The translations under genes were made by a program, and so were the position numbers. From assembly GCF_023667495.1 (NCBI RefSeq), contig NZ_JAMOZL010000007.1, forward strand, positions 248,001 to 312,000: DNA of 64,000 nucleotides. Direction: 5' to 3'. The stretch is from Dyadobacter sp. MSC1_007. Its GTDB lineage: Bacteria; Bacteroidota; Bacteroidia; Cytophagales; Spirosomataceae. Every line of letters begins with the position of its first letter. Positions within the stretch are counted from its first letter, which is position 1. A model generated the notes under the pieces. That model did not search any database. It worked only from the letters and a program-made list of their open reading frames with translations, and had not been told where the DNA came from. Shown piece by piece: positions 62,258 to 64,000 of this stretch.

Positions 62258-63190
62258 TTGGCCGCAGATACTGAACATTTCCCGAATACTTCTTCCCAAA
62301 AAGGCATTTATCTGATGCTGGGCGCTGCTTTTTTCTTTTCGCTTACTTCGGCTATTTCAAAGTGGCTTGGTAAAGATTTTCATATTGTCGAACTGGTATT
62401 CTTCCGGAATATCGTAGGGGTGATCTTCGTCGTTTCCAGCATCCGGCGGAGGCCTTTGCGGCAGGAGGGAGGCAAACTCGGATTGCTTATCTTTCGTGGA
62501 GTAGTAGGCACATTGTCGCTCTACATGCTCTTTTATGCGATCCAGACGCTCGGACTCGGGCGGGCTTCTACTTATCAATATACTTATCCGATCTTTCTTG
62601 CACTGCTATCATGGCTGCTGATTGGCGAAACGCTAAATCCGCGGGAATGGATGGCGATATTCGTCGGCTTTACCGGAATTCTCTTCGTTTTCCGTCCCGA
62701 CCTGTCAATTTCACTTCGCGATAATGCGCTTGGGCTCGGTAATGCGTTGCTTACCGCCATATCTTATTTGTCCATCCGGCAGCTCGGGGTTGTATATGAT
62801 ACGCGGGCCATTATTCTTTCCTTTATGTTAAGTGGAATTGTAATGCCGATTCTTTCCATGTTGGTCGGGACCTATTATCCGATGGAACACCTCGATTTTC
62901 TAATCGGAACTTTCAAATGGCCTGACAATGCATATCAATGGCTGGGTTTTCTGGCATTGGGACTTACAGCATTGCTGGGGCAGCGGATGCTGACCCAGTC
63001 ATTCACACATGACAAAGCAGGACGAGTGGCGGCTGTGGGTTATTCTAATATCCTTTTTTCAGTGTTAATCGGCTTTTTGATGGGAGAAGCATTCCCGTCT
63101 TTGTCGACGCTGACAGGTATGGTGCTGATCGTTGCAGGAGGTATATTGGTTTCTTTTGCCAAAAAGAGGAATGTGAAGGCCATTCGGTAA
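62258..63190 (+). CDS. EamA/DMT family transporter
   Basis: Membrane protein of about 310 aa with ten predicted helices in two EamA repeats: KGIYLMLGAAFFFSLTSAISKW and FFRNIVGVIFVV in the first, LRDNALGLGNALLTAISYLSIRQL and MLTQSFTHDKAGRVAAVGYSNILFSVLIGFLMGE in the second. I propose a TTG start at 62258, which gives about 13 residues before the first helix, as in the family; the ATG at 62315 would cut into helix 1. An ATG at 62171, in the antisense of the riboswitch, is rejected. Substrate unknown. Confidence 0.82.
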   Translation: MAADTEHFPNTSSQKGIYLMLGAAFFFSLTSAISKWLGKDFHIVELVFFRNIVGVIFVVSSIRRRPLRQEGGKLGLLIFRGVVGTLSLYMLFYAIQTLGLGRASTYQYTYPIFLALLSWLLIGETLNPREWMAIFVGFTGILFVFRPDLSISLRDNALGLGNALLTAISYLSIRQLGVVYDTRAIILSFMLSGIVMPILSMLVGTYYPMEHLDFLIGTFKWPDNAYQWLGFLALGLTALLGQRMLTQSFTHDKAGRVAAVGYSNILFSVLIGFLMGEAFPSLSTLTGMVLIVAGGILVSFAKKRNVKAIR

Positions 63191-63279
63191 ATGCAAGTAT
63201 TTTTTATAATCAGATCGACTTGCGAATCAATTATTTAGTCACAAGATTTGTTTACTAAAAAGAAATCAAAAAGATAACC

Positions 63280-63840
63280 ATGAAACGGTTCTTGTCATCG
63301 CTCGTAATATTTTCCGCACTAATAACTTTTCTTACAGGTTTTAGAGCCGATTCAGTGCAAAAACCGGCGGAAGGGATACAATGGCTTACCATCGAGGAAG
63401 CATTTGCGAAAATCCAGAAAGAGCCCCGCAAAGTGCTGATCGATGTTTATACCGACTGGTGCGGCTGGTGCAAAGTAATGGACCGGGAAACTTTTAAGGA
63501 CAAGGCGGTTACCGAATATATCAACAAGAAATACTACGCCGTGAAATTGGATGCTGAGCAAAAGGAGGCTATCACATTAGGCGATAAGAAATTCAAGTAC
63601 CTGGCCCAGGGCGGCCGCGGCATCAATGAGATCGCATTAGCGCTCACGAATAATCAGCCCAGTTATCCTACTACAGTGTTTCTGGATGACAAATTCAATA
63701 TGATCCAGCCGCTTCCCGGCTATCTGAAAGCTAAGGAATTTCACCAGATCATCACTTTTTTTGGAGAAGATTATCACAAAAAACAAGACTTCGAAAGCTA
63801 TAAAGCCAAGACTTACGGTGAGTTGTATCCTGCGAAATAG
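63280..63840 (+). CDS. Exported thioredoxin-fold protein
   Basis: 186-aa protein with a signal peptide or N-terminal anchor (LSSLVIFSALITFLTGF). The thioredoxin motif WCGWCK is at residues 60-65, within KVLIDVYTDWCGWCKVMDRETF, and the cis-proline region is NNQPSYPTTVFLDDK. The CGWC active site suggests disulfide reductase or isomerase activity in the periplasm, similar to DUF255/thioredoxin_7-type proteins. It is downstream of the EamA gene by about 90 bp, probably a separate unit. Confidence 0.85.
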   Translation: MKRFLSSLVIFSALITFLTGFRADSVQKPAEGIQWLTIEEAFAKIQKEPRKVLIDVYTDWCGWCKVMDRETFKDKAVTEYINKKYYAVKLDAEQKEAITLGDKKFKYLAQGGRGINEIALALTNNQPSYPTTVFLDDKFNMIQPLPGYLKAKEFHQIITFFGEDYHKKQDFESYKAKTYGELYPAK

Positions 63841-63950
63841 TTAGTTTAAGTTTTCCTACTCACGTCCTTACGTAAAATATATGATGTAGAAGAAGCCCGT
63901 TCTCGAGTACCTCCTTGCGACAGCTCTTTGATAAAATTAGTTATCTATCT

Positions 63951-64000
63951 ATGAAGAGCAACGAGCTTTTAAGGATGCTGAGAAAGGACGGCTGGTACGA
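63951..64000 (+). CDS. hicA: HicA-type toxin gene, 5' end only
   Basis: The window ends 16 codons into this frame: MKSNELLRMLRKDGWY. This matches the N-terminus of HicA toxins (MKSxELxxxLxKDGWY), whose catalytic GSHHxF motif would come next, beyond the window. HicA is a small dsRBD-fold mRNA interferase, normally paired with a downstream hicB antitoxin. Only a fragment can be seen, so pairing and integrity are unverified. Confidence 0.7.
   Translation, partial: MKSNELLRMLRKDGWY

Noticed and set aside
1-64000. tRNA, rRNA, insertion sequences or prophage
   Set aside because: No cloverleaf-like sequences, transposase or phage genes, or flanking direct repeats were found by reading; a tRNA scan would be needed to exclude them.

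Overview
The window looks like a chromosomal segment of a Bacteroidota bacterium of the order Cytophagales, most like Dyadobacter or a close relative. I infer this from the gene families: several proteins with C-terminal Por/type IX secretion sorting domains, a short NuoG, a TonB/ExbB/ExbD/ExbD operon with a PstS-like lipoprotein, BatD, and a cobalamin receptor paired with a beta-propeller lipoprotein. Upstream regions repeatedly show the Bacteroidota sigma motif TTTG-N(17-23)-TAnnTTTG, and Shine-Dalgarno sequences are generally lacking. The assignment is from protein and promoter style only; no rRNA or tRNA gene is visible. No phage, insertion sequence or CRISPR array was found. Most of the window is housekeeping DNA.

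Layout. 1-1890: the 3' end of one complex I locus (nuoI, cut by the window edge and carrying a long repetitive Pro/Lys tail; nuoJ; nuoK), followed by a YdcZ-type transporter instead of nuoL. 2.4-6.2 kb: a DUF6265 protein, an AAA ATPase of the DUF4143 family with a 60-bp near-perfect palindrome just before its start codon, and a purF-type amidophosphoribosyltransferase. 6.4-13.1 kb: recO, a secreted protein, an unlisted 51-aa Cys/Lys-rich small gene with a consensus promoter, lptB, recJ, ruvX, def, a nitrilase-family amidase and gatC. 13.7-19.7 kb: the TonB energy-transduction operon (exbB, two exbD, tonB, a small membrane protein, a PstS-like lipoprotein, a TPR protein). 20-34 kb: batD, aroC, a Gfo/Idh/MocA oxidoreductase, a formylglycine-generating-enzyme-like protein, an ABC-F ATPase, DedA, gamma carbonic anhydrase, an AlgH-family protein, a metallophosphoesterase and gcvP. 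34.3-42.3 kb: a second, divergent complex I operon on the minus strand, nuoA to nuoJ, ending without nuoKLMN. 42.5-48 kb: two tandem secreted SGNH/sialate-O-acetylesterase-like proteins with Ig-like repeats. 48-58.9 kb: obgE, adk, a secreted protein divergent from an orphan histidine kinase, valS, fbp, a DEAD-box helicase and a TPR protein. 58.9-62.2 kb: a cobalamin-riboswitch-controlled operon of a BtuB-like receptor and a BtuG-like beta-propeller lipoprotein. 62.2-64 kb: an EamA transporter, a thioredoxin-like protein and the first codons of a hicA toxin gene.

How it fits together. The ExbB/ExbD/TonB machinery would energise outer-membrane receptors such as the BtuB-like protein. The minus-strand nuo operon supplies the NADH-oxidising and quinone modules of complex I, but its proton-pumping subunits K-N must be encoded elsewhere. 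The strongest leads are the palindrome-controlled DUF4143 ATPase, the two partial and divergent nuo loci with the repeat-tailed NuoI, the Cys-rich microprotein gene and the riboswitch-linked BtuB/BtuG pair.
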